Numbered from the stretch's first letter, positions 1-11,718 are shown. The stretch is 64,000 nucleotides of DNA from Tethya wilhelma (GCA_964030475.1 CAXIPT010000009.1:1753212-1817211), one strand, 5' to 3'. Made by a program: numbers and translations. Notes: generated by a model from the letters alone, not told the origin.

Positions 1-54
<54 letters not shown>
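1..54. repeat. (AC)n microsatellite at left window edge
   Basis: Pure AC dinucleotide tract that starts before the window. It lies immediately upstream of the first copy of a plus-strand terminal exon, as at three other places in the window. Confidence 0.95.
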
Positions 55-56
<2 letters not shown>

Positions 57-64
57 CCACGTAG

Positions 65-151
65 GATGCCACCACAGTGAGTGTTAATGTCAAAGGCAGT
101 GACTCCCAGTTGGTCTCCAACCTCCTGGATGAGGTCAGGTCACTGGTCTGA
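65..151 (+). CDS. Terminal coding exon of an unidentified plus-strand gene, copy 1
   Basis: An AG acceptor (gtag) is followed by 28 codons and a TGA. The peptide starts DATTVSVNVKGSD and ends LLDEVRSLV. Four copies occur in the window (11736, 24553, 32026). The differences I see inside the exon (GTT/GTG, TCC/TCT) are third-position and synonymous in this frame, which supports it as coding. I do not recognise the family. Its upstream exons are outside the window or lost at the CA tract. The exon points toward the 3' end of Death-ankyrin gene D (convergent). Confidence 0.6.
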   Translation, partial: DATTVSVNVKGSDSQLVSNLLDEVRSLV

Positions 152-307
152 CAACTGGTCATGGGACAGTTTGATTGACTAATAATTATTATAGTGTTGT
201 GTTGTAATAAGTAACCAATTAAAATTAATTTTAAAAAATTCCATATAAAACCTAGAAGATACAAAAATTAATAGTTAAAAAGTAAAAAAAAATAAAATAG
301 AAAGGAA

Positions 308-3300
308 TCAAAATTCAGGCAATGATTGTCCTTCCTCCACAACCCTCAGTAACTCACTAGGATCTGAGGCATGTTCTCTAGCAACTTGTACTCTCTTTCT
401 AGCAGCTGCCACTTCAGCTGGGAGGAAGACGTCAGTGGTCTCCTTTTCACGTAAGAGATCTTTGTCAAATGGCTGCTTCTGAACATAATTGGCAGCTCTA
501 AATGTGAACACTGACTCCTTGGTCTATACATAATATAATTCATTCAAATGTATGACACGGTGAAATAGAACTATAATTATATCAATAATCTCACCTCCAT
601 TCTTGGATTCATGTGAGGTTGTACACCAGCCTTGTACAAGTGATTTAGCAGTAGTTCCACAACATCAGTTCTTTCCATCCCCCTGGCTATTTTCAGTGCT
701 GTCCTACCACCCTAATTATATAATAATTGTGAAAATGTAATCACATACACTCTAATAATTATAATGCCATACACAATCACATTATTAACTGTGAGACTTC
801 AAAACAGCATTAAAAAGGTGATATTCTTTCACCACTCATGGATCAGTTTATATGTGCCTGCATAATAATGGATCAATATCTCACCTCATCTCTTGCATTC
901 ACATCAGCATGTTGCTTTAGCAGTAGTTCCACAACATCAGTTCTTCCATAAGCACTGGCCACCATCAGTGCTGTCCCACCATTCTGAAATATTTTAGAAC
1001 ATGAACTGATGGAGAGATTTGTAGATCCATGTCATATCCTAAACACACTACTGATCTATGGGAGAATGACATCATCCAAAACTGATGTAGTAAACACACA
1101 GAGTAAGGCATGAATGTATACATGTACTATTGTAGGGAGTCTGTAAAGGTCACTGTTTCTCTATCAATGTGTAATCTCACCTCTCTCCTTGCATTCACAT
1201 CAGCATTGTGTTTTAGCAGCAGTTCCACAACATCAGTTCTTCCCTCCAGACTGGCCACCATCAGTGCTGTCCAACCAGTCTGAAATATTTGATAAATTAA
1301 TATAATGCTGAACTCCAATTAATATATGATGTCCTACATCAAAGTGCTGTCATCTATATATACAGGTAACAATGTACCAAAGGTCATTAATGCATGAGGT
1401 ATGCCAACTGGTATATATAATATATTGGTAATGAATACATTCAACAATCCACCAGTTGAAGAAAACTAGACTGCATGCAATAATTATGTCGAGGGCCCCA
1501 GTAAGAGATAATGGATATTTAAGTTCATGCAATCACTGTGAGAGTAAGGAATTTGTGTAATCTCACCTCTTTCCTTGCATTCACATCAGCATGGTGTTTA
1601 AGTAATAGTTCCACAACATCAGATCTTCCCTTCAGACTAGCTGACATCAGTGCTGTCCAACCATCCTGAAATATTTTTAAAAAACATGAGCTGATCGGAA
1701 GAGATTTACAGTGTGATTTTTACATCTAGCCTTGTAACCTGGCGACAAAACGAAACTATTTGAATTCCATTGGACCAGTCTTAGGCCTGAAAAAGGTTGA
1801 GCGTTTTAGCTACTTGTAAATATACCTAAAATACTGATCCAACTTAGATGGCTATAGTAAAGTGCTAGTCGGGAATACTGTAACCTCAGTCCTGAGTCAG
1901 TGTCAGTAGGCAAGTGCTATATAAAAGTATAGGCTCTAGACAACTGCGTGGGCACAAAAACCAATGTGGCTACGATGTAGTTGTATAATACAGGTAATGT
2001 AATGGCTTCACTAATTCCTGTTTGACCTCACGTGAGGACATGTACCACTACAATGAGGGAGGGGCCTTGGTACGAGGTTATGTCATATCCCAAACACACT
2101 ACTGATCTATGGGAGAATGACATCATCCAAAACTGATGTAGTAAACACACAGAGTAAGGCATGAATGTATACATGTACTATTGTAGGAAGTATGTAAAGG
2201 TCACTGTTTCTCTATCAATGTATAATCTCACCTCTTTCCTTGCATTCACATCAGCATGGTGTTTTAGCAGTAGTTCCACAACATCAGTTCTTCCCTCCTG
2301 ACTGGCAAACATCAGTGCTGTCCAACCATCCTAAAACATTTGAGAACACAATCACACACAGTGTTAAAACTAAGCCATGCATACATCAAAGTGCCTCTGA
2401 AGTATACATGATAACATAACCTAAATGGACCACAGGGAGTTTTGTTTATACGACCTACCACTGACTATATAGTAACAATACATACATGGAAGGTTGTTAA
2501 CCCTCGGCAAGTGCTCTCTTGCAAATGACAACTGGTAATGAATACATTAGACCATGCACCAGTTAAGGTGAACTATATACATATACAGTAGTTGACACCA
2601 CTTCCAGTGGGCCACAGGAATCAAGAGATGCCTGTGACGTCGTGTACCAGGCCTTCTCCCTCCTTATGCTGGAGGGAGGGGCCTCCATGGGGACGAGGCT
2701 AACCCAAACATGCAGCAGGAAATACAATTGAGCATAGGTGAAGCAACTGCAAACGGGCAACTCTGAACCTTGCCTCCTACACATAGCACAGTCAGCTAAC
2801 TTATACACAGTGTTGCTACAGTTTTACCATTTTTTGATGTTAATTTAGCTGTGAGATTTGTGAGTTTTGAGTTCACCAATCTTTTTGTACAAAACTTATT
2901 TTCCACACGTGGGCACAGTAGCTGACACTATTTTACATGCCCACGCTTAATTAAGTTGGTTTTACCCTGAGCATCATGTGCGTGACGTCGTGTACCAGGC
3001 CCTCTTCCTCCTTATTTTTCAAGGAGGGAGGGGCCAGGGGACGAGGCTATGTTTGGGTAGCTTATAATCACATTGTATACGAGGAATCACCTTGTCTCTT
3101 GCATTAACACCAGCATTGTACTTTAGCAGTAGTTCCACAACATCAGTCCTCCCTTCAAAACTGGCCAACATCAGTGCTGTTCTACCACTCTGAAATATTT
3201 GAGAACATGAACTGATGAAGANTTCCTGTTTGACCTCACGTGAGGACATGTACCACTACAATGAGGGAGGGGCCTTGGTACGAGGCTATGTCACATCCTA

Positions 3301-6300
3301 AACACACTACTGATCTATGGGAGAATGACATGGTCCAAAACTGATGTAGTAAACACACAGAGTAAGGCATGAATGTATACATGAACTATTGTAGGGAGTA
3401 TGTAAAGGTCACTGTTTCTCTATCAATGTGTAATCTCACTTCATTCCTTGCATTCACATCAGCATGGTGTTTTAGCAGTAGTTCCACAACATCAGTTCTT
3501 CCCTCCTGACTGGCAAACATCAGTGCTGTCCAACCATTCTGAAATATTTGAGAACATGAACTGATGGAGAGATTTACATTGTGATTTGTAGATCCATGTC
3601 ATATCATGAACCATAGTTGCCAACCTCCAACTGAACCCTAGTAGGACATTAAAACTGCACACGCGAAAATGGCAAACAACACGTGATGACACAGTCCTTT
3701 TATTGTGATAATTCAAAGTGCAAAATGCTTCTTAGTGTAGCAATGTGAACTAGCATTTCAGAAACTCAATGATTTGGCATTTTTAAGAGATTTGGGACAC
3801 TTCCTGTCACCATAGAGTTGCTTGAAGATAAATTTTGAGGCAAAAAACTGTTTTTTCAAGAAAAATGGGACATTTCACGTACTTTTGGGGCAGATTGGGA
3901 CATGGCAGGATGGAGGTCAAAAAAACTGGCCTGTCCTGCCAGAATTGGGACAGTTGGCAATATTATATCTTATAAACACACTACTGATCTGTGGGAGAAT
4001 GACATCATCCAAAACTGATGTAGTAAACACACAGAGTAAGGCATGAATGTATACATGTACTATTGTAGGGAGTATGTAAAGGTCACTGTTTCTCTATCAA
4101 TGTGTAATGGCTCACCTCTTTCCTTGCATTCACATCAGCATGGTGTTTTAGCAGTAGTTCCACAACATCAGTTCTTGCCTCCTGACTGGCCAATATCAGT
4201 GATGTCACACCATCCTGAAATATTTGAGAACATGACTGAACTAAAGAAGAAATTTACATTGTGATTTGTAGATCCATGTCATCTCAAACACGTGATAACT
4301 GATCTATATATTATGTTATCTAAAAAGCACATCAGACATCAGATTGAACTTTTCACGGAACTAAATATTGTGGTCCTGCATGTTAGACTGGGCAACTATC
4401 CTTTTATCAAAGACAAAGAAGAAGCTGCAGGCTGAATGAAGTGATGTTGTATATTTATATAATTATAGTTTTACAAACCTTGGCCCTTGAATTTGCATCA
4501 GAATGGTGGTTTAGCAGTGGTTCCATAACATCAGTTCTTCCCTCCCAGCTGGCAATCATAAGTGCTGTCCTACCATCCTGAAATAAATTAACAATCTTTC
4601 CATGCATAGACCTGATGTGAATACTGACTTTTATTTTGACACTATTATAACCATAGTTGTGTAATGTGCTTGAATGGTTGGAAATTCCTCCATGCATATA
4701 TACCGTGATATATACTATATTGAAGATAGACAAAGATTCCTTAGCTTGAACAGAAAAGAGAAAAATATAGTCTTTTTTACGGAGATTCAATACTCAGCAG
4801 ATGTAAACAAGGAGATGTAGGAAGACTACTCCTAGCTGAGAGACATACTAAAGTCCATCTGGTTTCCAATGGTGCTTGAAATTTTGAAATCGGTTGGATA
4901 TATAGAAAGTTATTCTACCAGCATTCTCAAACTCATTCTCCCTGGCCTGTTCTTTTGGTTGCTTTTCCAGCCCTACGCCTAACCAGTCAACAGTTAGCTA
5001 TTTTGCCCCACATAAAAAGTATTGCATGAATCTAATTATTTCACTTCCAGCGGCATTCTCAAACCAGTTAGTCTTGCTAAGGACGAGACATGGAACAAAC
5101 ACACAAAAAATTCCAAATTTTATGGTTGCCCTAATATCATACACATCTGACTCTAGTATAGTGCCCATGGTAATAAACTATGGATGGTGCCTTAGAAGTT
5201 TGGCATAGTCACTGTACAAGCATTGCTAACCATTTGTCTTCCATCGATATCAATCTGATAGTGAAGAAGAGTTTGGATTACTTCAAGACCATATCTGACA
5301 TTCACCACTGCTGCTGTCAGTGGTGTGTTAGCATACTGTATGGAATAATGGATGGTATACATAATAATGTTGCAGAGATTCCAAAACTATCTGTGATCAT
5401 AATCATTACCTTTGAGAAGTCCAAGTCTGCAATTTGCTCAAGAAGTCCCAAAACTTTTGTCAAGTTTCCCTCCTTGCAAGCTTCCAACAAGGAAAGCTGA
5501 ACATGAACACATTCATTATTTAATATTATTATTACTATAAGGTTACATGCAGTGATGTTACCTTAGTAGGGTCAGCATCAGGGGCAGGCTTGAAGAAGTA
5601 CAAGCAGTCACCATCAACTGTGACTTCAATGATTTGGCGTAAACGATAAGCAGCTTCAGCTCTGCTTCCTGTACACTCAGCACGAATTTTCTCAGCTGAT
5701 GACTTAGGTATGATCCAGCTGATGACCAGTGAGCCTTCCAGAATGTGGTCCAGTAGTACCATGAGTGACGGCAATCCAAAGAACCTTGCAAAACTCTTCC
5801 AGAGGTCATCGGCATACTGGAGTGTTTCATCAGTGATCTGTCTGCCAATCTTGAGGGTCAGCTTTTGGTAGTGTTCTCTGTTGTACTTTGCAGGATTGGT
5901 GGCCAATGGCTCCTCAGGGTCAGTGTGGATGTCTTCCTCCTGGCAGAGAGAAATGAAGTCGGCAAGTTTGGTAGTTGCATAGAAGCTAGAAAGATCCCTC
6001 TCATAAGCATCAATCAATTCTGAAGTCTCTTCCTTGGCAAACTCCTTTGCTATGCTTTTGAGAAGCTCATAGTCGGAGTGGCTCCACAGGAGGTTTCTAG
6101 TGATGGCCTGGAAGATAGTGAAGATACTCTTAGCATCTTCTGGTATGCACTCAGGAGGTGTGACTAGCCCCGTGACAAACACAATAAACTCTTCCATGTC
6201 AATTTCTTTTTTCTTTAGGATACGTAGCACTTGTCGTTTAAGTGTTGCAAATGATTCATTTATTTTAGCCAAGTTTTTTTTCAGCAACTCTTTCTTCTCT

Positions 6301-6310
6301 TCATTATAGC
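308..6310 (-). CDS. Death-ankyrin gene D, incomplete and scrambled by assembly
   Basis: Fourth paralogue of the Death/middle-domain/ankyrin family. Exons seen, 5' to 3': middle domain 5562-6310 (starts GYNEEKKELLKK; most similar to gene C), 5410-5496 and 5231-5335 (opening ankyrin units), then ankyrin exons 4479-4577, 4116-4214, 3440-3538, 3091-3189, 2232-2330, 1567-1665, 1181-1279, 885-983, a longer 117-bp exon 595-711, and terminal exon 308-523 ending in TGA. No Death-domain or linker exon is present: sequence 5' of the middle exon stops at the N at 6335. Another N at 3222 interrupts the array, and the exons at 8607 and 9274 probably belong between 3189 and 3440. The terminal exon (ends QSLPEF) is unrelated to the tails of A, B and C. 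The role is presumably that of its paralogues, a cytoplasmic ankyrin scaffold or receptor. Confidence 0.7.
1727..2080. mobile_element. TAGCC MITE, copy 1 (~354 bp, intronic)
   Basis: Non-coding element with imperfect inverted termini: it begins TAGCCTTGTAACCTGGC and ends GGCCTTGGTACGAGGTTA. The same family occurs in ankyrin introns at 6510, 8773, 14134, 27182, 28486 and 35610. The copy at 27182 has a clear 9-bp duplication TGTCATATC. Confidence 0.75.
2631..3049. mobile_element. Rearranged foldback element of the TAGCC superfamily
   Basis: It is related to the intact 37815-38439 element in gene A and ends GGGGACGAGGCTA followed by TGTTTGGG. Its left arm, with the adjoining target sequence (reads AACCCAAACA near 2700-2715), is inverted relative to gene A. 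A second copy lies at 7414-7832 within the duplicated assembly block. Confidence 0.6.
3614..3963. mobile_element. GTTGCCAAC MITE, copy 1
   Basis: Non-coding ~350-bp insertion in an ankyrin intron with inverted termini GTTGCCAAC and GTTGGCAA. Other copies are at 9448-9807 (full) and, internally deleted or truncated, at 16843, 17313 and 17784. Intron sequence resembling ATATC..TAAAC on both sides suggests a target duplication. Confidence 0.6.
4849..5067. mobile_element. TAAAGTCC foldback element in gene D, internal segment inverted
   Basis: Same insertion as 18472-18701 in gene C. The left terminus TAAAGTCCATCTGG is present. The right terminus is worn (GCATTCTCAAACCAG then TTAG). About 70 bp next to the left arm are reverse-complemented relative to gene C. 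Confidence 0.6.
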
Positions 6311-6335
6311 CTATCATACGTACCGTAGTACGTAN

Positions 6336-8004
6336 TTGTGTAATCTCACCTCTTTCCTTGCATTCACATCAGCATGGTGTTTAAGTAATAGTTCCACAAC
6401 ATCAGATCTTCCCTTCAGACTAGCTGACATCAGTGCTGTCCAACCATCCTGAAATATTTTTAAAAAACATGAGCTGATCGGAAGAGATTTACAGTGTGAT
6501 TTTTACATCTAGCCTTGTAACCTGGCGACAAAACGAAACTATTTGAATTCCATTGGACCAGTCTTAGGCCTGAAAAAGGTTGAGCGTTTTAGCTACTTGT
6601 AAATATACCTAAAATACTGATCCAACTTAGATGGCTATAGTAAAGTGCTAGTCGGGAATACTGTAACCTCAGTCCTGAGTCAGTGTCAGTAGGCAAGTGC
6701 TATATAAAAGTATAGGCTCTAGACAACTGCGTGGGCACAAAAACCAATGTGGCTACGATGTAGTTGTATAATACAGGTAATGTAATGGCTTCACTAATTC
6801 CTGTTTGACCTCACGTGAGGACATGTACCACTACAATGAGGGAGGGGCCTTGGTACGAGGTTATGTCATATCCCAAACACACTACTGATCTATGGGAGAA
6901 TGACATCATCCAAAACTGATGTAGTAAACACACAGAGTAAGGCATGAATGTATACATGTACTATTGTAGGAAGTATGTAAAGGTCACTGTTTCTCTATCA
7001 ATGTATAATCTCACCTCTTTCCTTGCATTCACATCAGCATGGTGTTTTAGCAGTAGTTCCACAACATCAGTTCTTCCCTCCTGACTGGCAAACATCAGTG
7101 CTGTCCAACCATCCTAAAACATTTGAGAACACAATCACACACAGTGTTAAAACTAAGCCATGCATACATCAAAGTGCCTCTGAAGTATACATGATAACAT
7201 AACCTAAATGGACCACAGGGAGTTTTGTTTATACGACCTACCACTGACTATATAGTAACAATACATACATGGAAGGTTGTTAACCCTCGGCAAGTGCTCT
7301 CTTGCAAATGACAACTGGTAATGAATACATTAGACCATGCACCAGTTAAGGTGAACTATATACATATACAGTAGTTGACACCACTTCCAGTGGGCCACAG
7401 GAATCAAGAGATGCCTGTGACGTCGTGTACCAGGCCTTCTCCCTCCTTATGCTGGAGGGAGGGGCCTCCATGGGGACGAGGCTAACCCAAACATGCAGCA
7501 GGAAATACAATTGAGCATAGGTGAAGCAACTGCAAACGGGCAACTCTGAACCTTGCCTCCTACACATAGCACAGTCAGCTAACTTATACACAGTGTTGCT
7601 ACAGTTTTACCATTTTTTGATGTTAATTTAGCTGTGAGATTTGTGAGTTTTGAGTTCACCAATCTTTTTGTACAAAACTTATTTTCCACACGTGGGCACA
7701 GTAGCTGACACTATTTTACATGCCCACGCTTAATTAAGTTGGTTTTACCCTGAGCATCATGTGCGTGACGTCGTGTACCAGGCCCTCTTCCTCCTTATTT
7801 TTCAAGGAGGGAGGGGCCAGGGGACGAGGCTATGTTTGGGTAGCTTATAATCACATTGTATACGAGGAATCACCTTGTCTCTTGCATTAACACCAGCATT
7901 GTACTTTAGCAGTAGTTCCACAACATCAGTCCTCCCTTCAAAACTGGCCAACATCAGTGCTGTTCTACCACTCTGAAATATTTGAGAACATGAACTGATG
8001 AAGA
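6336..8004. repeat. Second placement of the 1553-3221 block
   Basis: See 1553-3221. It contains repeat ankyrin exons at 6350-6448, 7015-7113 and 7874-7972 (minus strand). Unlike the first placement, sequence continues without an N past 8004 into further ankyrin introns, so this is probably the correctly connected copy. Confidence 0.85.
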
Positions 8005-8606
8005 GATTTACATTGTGATTTGTAGATCCATGTCATTATCTTGCTTGGTCATAATTATAGTAACCACACATTTGTACAACACATTACTAATGATATTCAC
8101 AAACCACAATACTGATACGTGTATACAGTAACATATCTGGTACATTGTCGCATTTTATTCCTGTTTTTTTTTAATCTACTTCCTGCATGGCAGGATGTCA
8201 TATGGAGCTGGTGTACTTTACACACTGTGTTCTAAAAATAACACAAACAGAATTTCAGATCCTTTTTTAAAATGCTCAGAACCTGAGATACCGAAGGTAG
8301 TTAAAAATCATACTTTTGAACTAGAACATGCAAAAAGCCTCCGAGAGTCTCTAGAGGTGATAGAGAGAAGCGCTCTAAAAATTTATTGCACTAATCATAG
8401 ATGGTTGGTGAGTATTATGAAGTCAGAGTGAGAGCCTTTTCTGCCCATTTTTGCAGGTGACTGGTCAGATTCTTTTTGAAAAGCCCTCCTGTATATACTT
8501 GCCTCAATAGGTGCAATGCTTTTACTGAGATTTGGTCCATAGTAACCAGCTGTACTATTGTAGGTAGTATGTAAAGGTCACTGTTTCTCTATCAATGTGT
8601 ACCCAC

Positions 8607-8705
8607 CTCTGTCCTTGCATTCACATCAGCATGATGTTTTAGCAGTAGTTCCACAACATCAGTTCTTCCATTCTTACTGGCTGACATCAGTGCTGTCCAA
8701 CCATC
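8607..8705 (-). CDS. Orphan ankyrin exon (probably gene D)
   Basis: 99-bp phase-0 ankyrin exon bounded by consensus acceptor (aatatttcag) and donor (GTGGGT). It encodes DGWTALMSASKNGRTDVVEL. It sits between assembly Ns with no 5' gene part attached. By continuity with 6336-8004 it should follow the 3091-3189/7874-7972 exon in the upstream direction of gene D. Confidence 0.75.
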
Positions 8706-8772
8706 CTGAAATATTTGAGAACATGAACTGATGGAGAGATTTACATTATGATTTGTTGATCCATGTCATATC

Positions 8773-9128
8773 TAGCCTTGTAACCATGGCCACAAAACGA
8801 AACTATTTGAATTCCGTTGGACCAGTCTTAGGCCTAAAAAAGCTTGAGCCTTTTAGCTACCTGTAAAATATACCTAAAATATAGATCCAACTTAGATCGC
8901 TATAGCAAAGCGCTAGTCGGAAATACTGTAACCTCAGTCGTAGGTCAGTGACTCAGTAGGTAAATGCTAAAAAAGTATAGGCTCTAGACAACTGCGTGGG
9001 CACAAAAACCAATGTGGCTATGATGTAGTTGGGTAATACAGGTAATGTAATGGCTTCACTAATTCCTGTTTGGCCTCATGTGAGGACATGTACCACTATA
9101 ATGAGGGAGGGGCCTTGGTACGAGGCTA
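8773..9128. mobile_element. TAGCC MITE, copy 3
   Basis: Same family as 1727-2080. It starts TAGCCTTGTAACC and ends GGTACGAGGCTA. Left flank TGTCATATC and right flank GGTCACATC are a slightly decayed 9-bp target duplication. Confidence 0.75.
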
Positions 9129-9273
9129 GGTCACATCCTAAACACACTACTGATCTATGGGAGAATGACATCATCCAAAACTGATGTGGTAAACACATAG
9201 AGTAAGGCATGAATGTATACATGAACTATTGTAGGGAGTATGTAAAGGTCACTGTTTCAATGTGTAATCTCAC

Positions 9274-9372
9274 CTCTATCCTTGCATTCACATTAGCATG
9301 ATGTTTTAGCAGTAGTTCCACAATATCAGTTCTTCCATCCTGACTGGCCGCCATCAGTGCTGTCCAACCATC
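9274..9372 (-). CDS. Orphan ankyrin exon (probably gene D)
   Basis: 99-bp phase-0 exon with normal splice sites encoding DGWTALMAASQDGRTDIVEL and ending ARIE. Same context as 8607-8705. The intron on its 5' side carries the GTTGCCAAC MITE at 9448-9807. Confidence 0.75.
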
Positions 9373-9447
9373 CTGAAATATTTGAGAACATGAACTGATG
9401 GAGAGAATTACATTGTGATTTGTAGATCCATGTCATATCATAAACCT

Positions 9448-9807
9448 TAGTTGCCAACCTCCAACTGAACCCTAGTAGGACATTAAAACTGCACACGCGA
9501 AAATGGTAAACAACGCTTCGCTAACGTGATGACACAATCCTTTTATTGTAATAATTCAAAGTGCAAAATGCTTCTTAGTGTAGCAATTGTAAACTAGCAT
9601 TTCAGAAACTCAATATTTGGCATTTTTAAGAGATTTGGGACATTTCCTGTCACCATAGAGTTGCTAGAAGCTAAATTTTGAGGCAAAAAAACTGTTTTTT
9701 CAAGAAAAATGGGACATTTCACGTACTTTTGGAGCAGATTGGGACATGGCGGGATGGAGGTCAAAAAAACTGGCATGTCCTGCCAGAATTGGGACAGTTG
9801 GCAATAT
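9448..9807. mobile_element. GTTGCCAAC MITE, copy 2
   Basis: Near full-length relative of 3614-3963, ending GGGACAGTTGGCAA. Right beyond it the sequence changes to a different element terminus (9826). Confidence 0.6.
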
Positions 9808-9825
9808 TATATCTTATCATACGTA

Positions 9826-10013
9826 CGGTAGTACGTATAGTAGGAATGGGCCGACTGTCCCATAGACACAATACAAAATGTTGGTTACCATAAAAATCTA
9901 GTCAAACAAAATTAAGCCTTCAAACTTGCTCAGAGGCTCTAACTGGCAGATTACCAATCGCATGCAAGGCCTAAAACTCACAGAAACTTTCCTCAGCACT
10001 CGTAGAGAGAGCT
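9826..10013. mobile_element. Terminus of an unnamed element, cut by an assembly gap
   Basis: It starts ATACGTACGGTAGTACGTAT followed by AGTAGGAATGGGCCGACTG. The reverse complement of this terminus is at about 21110-21163 (gene C intron 2), and its outermost part (TACGTACCGTAGTACGTA) abuts the N at 6335. The element is incomplete here; nothing coding is seen up to the N at 10014. Confidence 0.45.
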
Positions 10014-10044
10014 NAGCTAATTTTCGTGAATCACGATCTCTGAA

Positions 10045-10160
10045 ATTATATTGCCGATATACGGTTTTCTAAATTTTCGTGGAGAAAATTTTCGTGATAT
10101 ACGGTCAAATCACGAAATTCACGAAAATATTGTACCACGAAAATTTGGAGCTATACGGTA
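10045..10160. repeat. Tattered CCGTATA-family foldback sequence
   Basis: Several short palindromic pieces (GATATACGG, AAATTTTCGTG, GAGCTATACGG) characteristic of the CCGTATA MITE family seen at 12643, 15905, 16334, 25357 and 36607. The stretch 10160-10640 shows no gene that I can support. Confidence 0.4.
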
Positions 10161-10719
10161 AATCTGTCATTCATTGAGAAGATGCAAAAGGATAGCAACC
10201 ATGTATATATGGTATTTCTATGTAAGGTGATAGCTTGGTACTTGTATGTGTATACCTATTCAAGTGTAGTTGCATCACATTAGTCTGTATTTTAGTATGT
10301 TGTGTGACCTGTTTGGTCCTATAATTAATCATCCATGTCCTAAATTAACATCCTTAATGCTGCTATGTCAAGTTATGGACTTAATTTGTTAACATTTATT
10401 GTGACAGTGTGTTCTCTGATATTTGGGTGTGTGTTTCTAGAACATGTATACATGTTTGGAGATGCAGTGCAGCTTGAAGCATCTCTCCTGGGTGTTGAAG
10501 TCATAATAGTTCAGCATTCTTATGTCCATACAAAGATATTGTACACTGCCTATTCCTGTTCCTAAGGCCTTTGTACATCTGTACTGGTGTAGCAATGTGT
10601 TGTGTCATGTCCTCACATGCTTCTTTCTTTTATGTCCCACAGGAAAATGTCCCGAAGATAACAGAGTTGTTTTTTTTTCCTAAGAGACTAATATTCTTCA
10701 CTTGTAAACTATTACAGCC

Positions 10720-10776
10720 ATGTCTGCTGGCGATTCTGAAACCTCGGTGCAAGTTGCAGTGAGGTAAGATTATACT

Positions 10777-10823
<47 letters not shown>

Positions 10824-11318
10824 TCTGTTTTACTTGTGTTTTGTACATTCTGGCCTGTTTTGAGTATTGTTTTCTCAATGGCAGGAAGCCTAGGCTAACA
10901 ACTCCAGCGAGTGTACGTAAAGTGTGTAACATTGTCATGGTACATGTTTCATGTTGGACCTGTGTTTGCTATACAGGTTTTGTTTCATTTCTCATACAGT
11001 AGCTTTACTTTCACTGGGTCTTTGATAAAAAAACAGAATGTTTGAATGCAAGCACACACAAGTTAAATGAAGTGTGAACACATTTCTACTGACACACTTT
11101 CTGGTAGCTTGTACATTATATAACAACCGTAACCCAATGATGACCAATAGAAATGTGGAGCTTTTTGTATGTATACATGACATTGTATTTGTGTCTGAAA
11201 TACACAGTAACTAATGGCAGTTGTACCTCAAACACTCACTGATTAACAGCCTTGTGTACACACGTGCCCACACATTAACACTACCAATACCCACACCCTA
11301 ACACCACAATGTACACAC

Positions 11319-11356
<38 letters not shown>

Positions 11357-11543
11357 ACTGTAGGGTTCGACCTCAAAATTCACGGGAGCAGATTGACATG
11401 TGCCGTGTGTGTACGTTCTGCACTCCAGATCAGCCTCAGATCATACTGGGCAAGGACAAAGCCTTCACCTATGACTATGTGTTTGATACTACCACTGAGC
11501 AAGTCAACCTCTACTCTGACTGTGTGGAGGACCTAGTGGAGGG
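10720..11543 (+). CDS. Kinesin-4 family (KIF4/KIF21-like) motor, first two coding exons only
   Basis: Coding exon 1 (10720-10763, ATG to phase 2) and exon 2 (11364-11543) join at AG|G to read MSAGDSETSVQVAVRVRPQN and then continue through CTPDQPQIILGKDKAFTYDY to DLVEG. This is the start of a kinesin motor domain: the opening beta-strand VAVRVRP, then GKDKAFTYDYVFD. The LGKDKAFTYD wording is typical of kinesin-4 proteins, plus-end microtubule motors. The exon containing the P-loop (GQTGAGKT in kinesins) should follow but is missing, because the assembly breaks at the N at 11668 and resumes in a CA tract. An exon upstream (acceptor cccacag at about 10639-10645) may be 5' UTR. It is not shown that the terminal exon at 11736 belongs to this gene. 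Confidence 0.8.
10780..10821. repeat. (GT)n microsatellite in kinesin intron 1
   Basis: Pure GT tract a few bases downstream of the exon-1 donor. A shorter CA tract (about 11319-11350) sits just before the exon-2 acceptor, so the intron has complementary dinucleotide repeats at its two ends that could pair in the transcript. Confidence 0.9.
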
Positions 11544-11668
11544 GTGAGAGTGTGGTCTTGGGGAGAGCTTTGATCTTTAATTGTGATTGAGTCAGGATTT
11601 AGTATACTACCAATGTGGTATCTATTTATAAAACTGCTGTAGTGTGGTATGCTTTTGTATTTCTAGCN

Positions 11669-11714
<46 letters not shown>
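11669..11714. repeat. (CA)n microsatellite following assembly gap
   Basis: CA tract directly after the N at 11668 and before terminal exon copy 2. The kinesin sequence stops at the N, so left and right sides are not proven neighbours. Confidence 0.9.

Positions 11715-11718
<4 letters not shown>

Larger units (their letters stand above)
1553..3221. repeat. 1,669-bp block duplicated at 6336-8004
   Basis: It aligns to 6336-8004 at a constant offset of 4,783 with no difference noticed, including three ankyrin exons (1567, 2232, 3091), a MITE and a foldback element. Both copies end or begin at an N (3222, 6335). Most likely the same genomic DNA placed twice by the assembler. Confidence 0.9.
595..5335 (-). 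repeat. Ankyrin exon array of gene D
   Basis: Mostly 99-bp phase-0 exons with the consensus DG.TALM.ASxEGRTDVVELLLKHHADVNAR, flanked by near-identical introns. The 595-711 exon is expanded by six codons in its second half and reads TDVVELLLNHLYKAG, a degenerating repeat at the array's C-terminal end. Confidence 0.85.

Noticed and set aside
8195..8431. 78-codon plus-strand ORF at 8.2-8.4 kb
   Set aside because: The homologous intron sequence at 15.6, 35.0 and 39.1 kb is not open in the same frame, so it is intronic and not a gene.
10630..11002. ORFs coding for runs of HTHT or VCVC
   Set aside because: Translations of CA/TG microsatellites.
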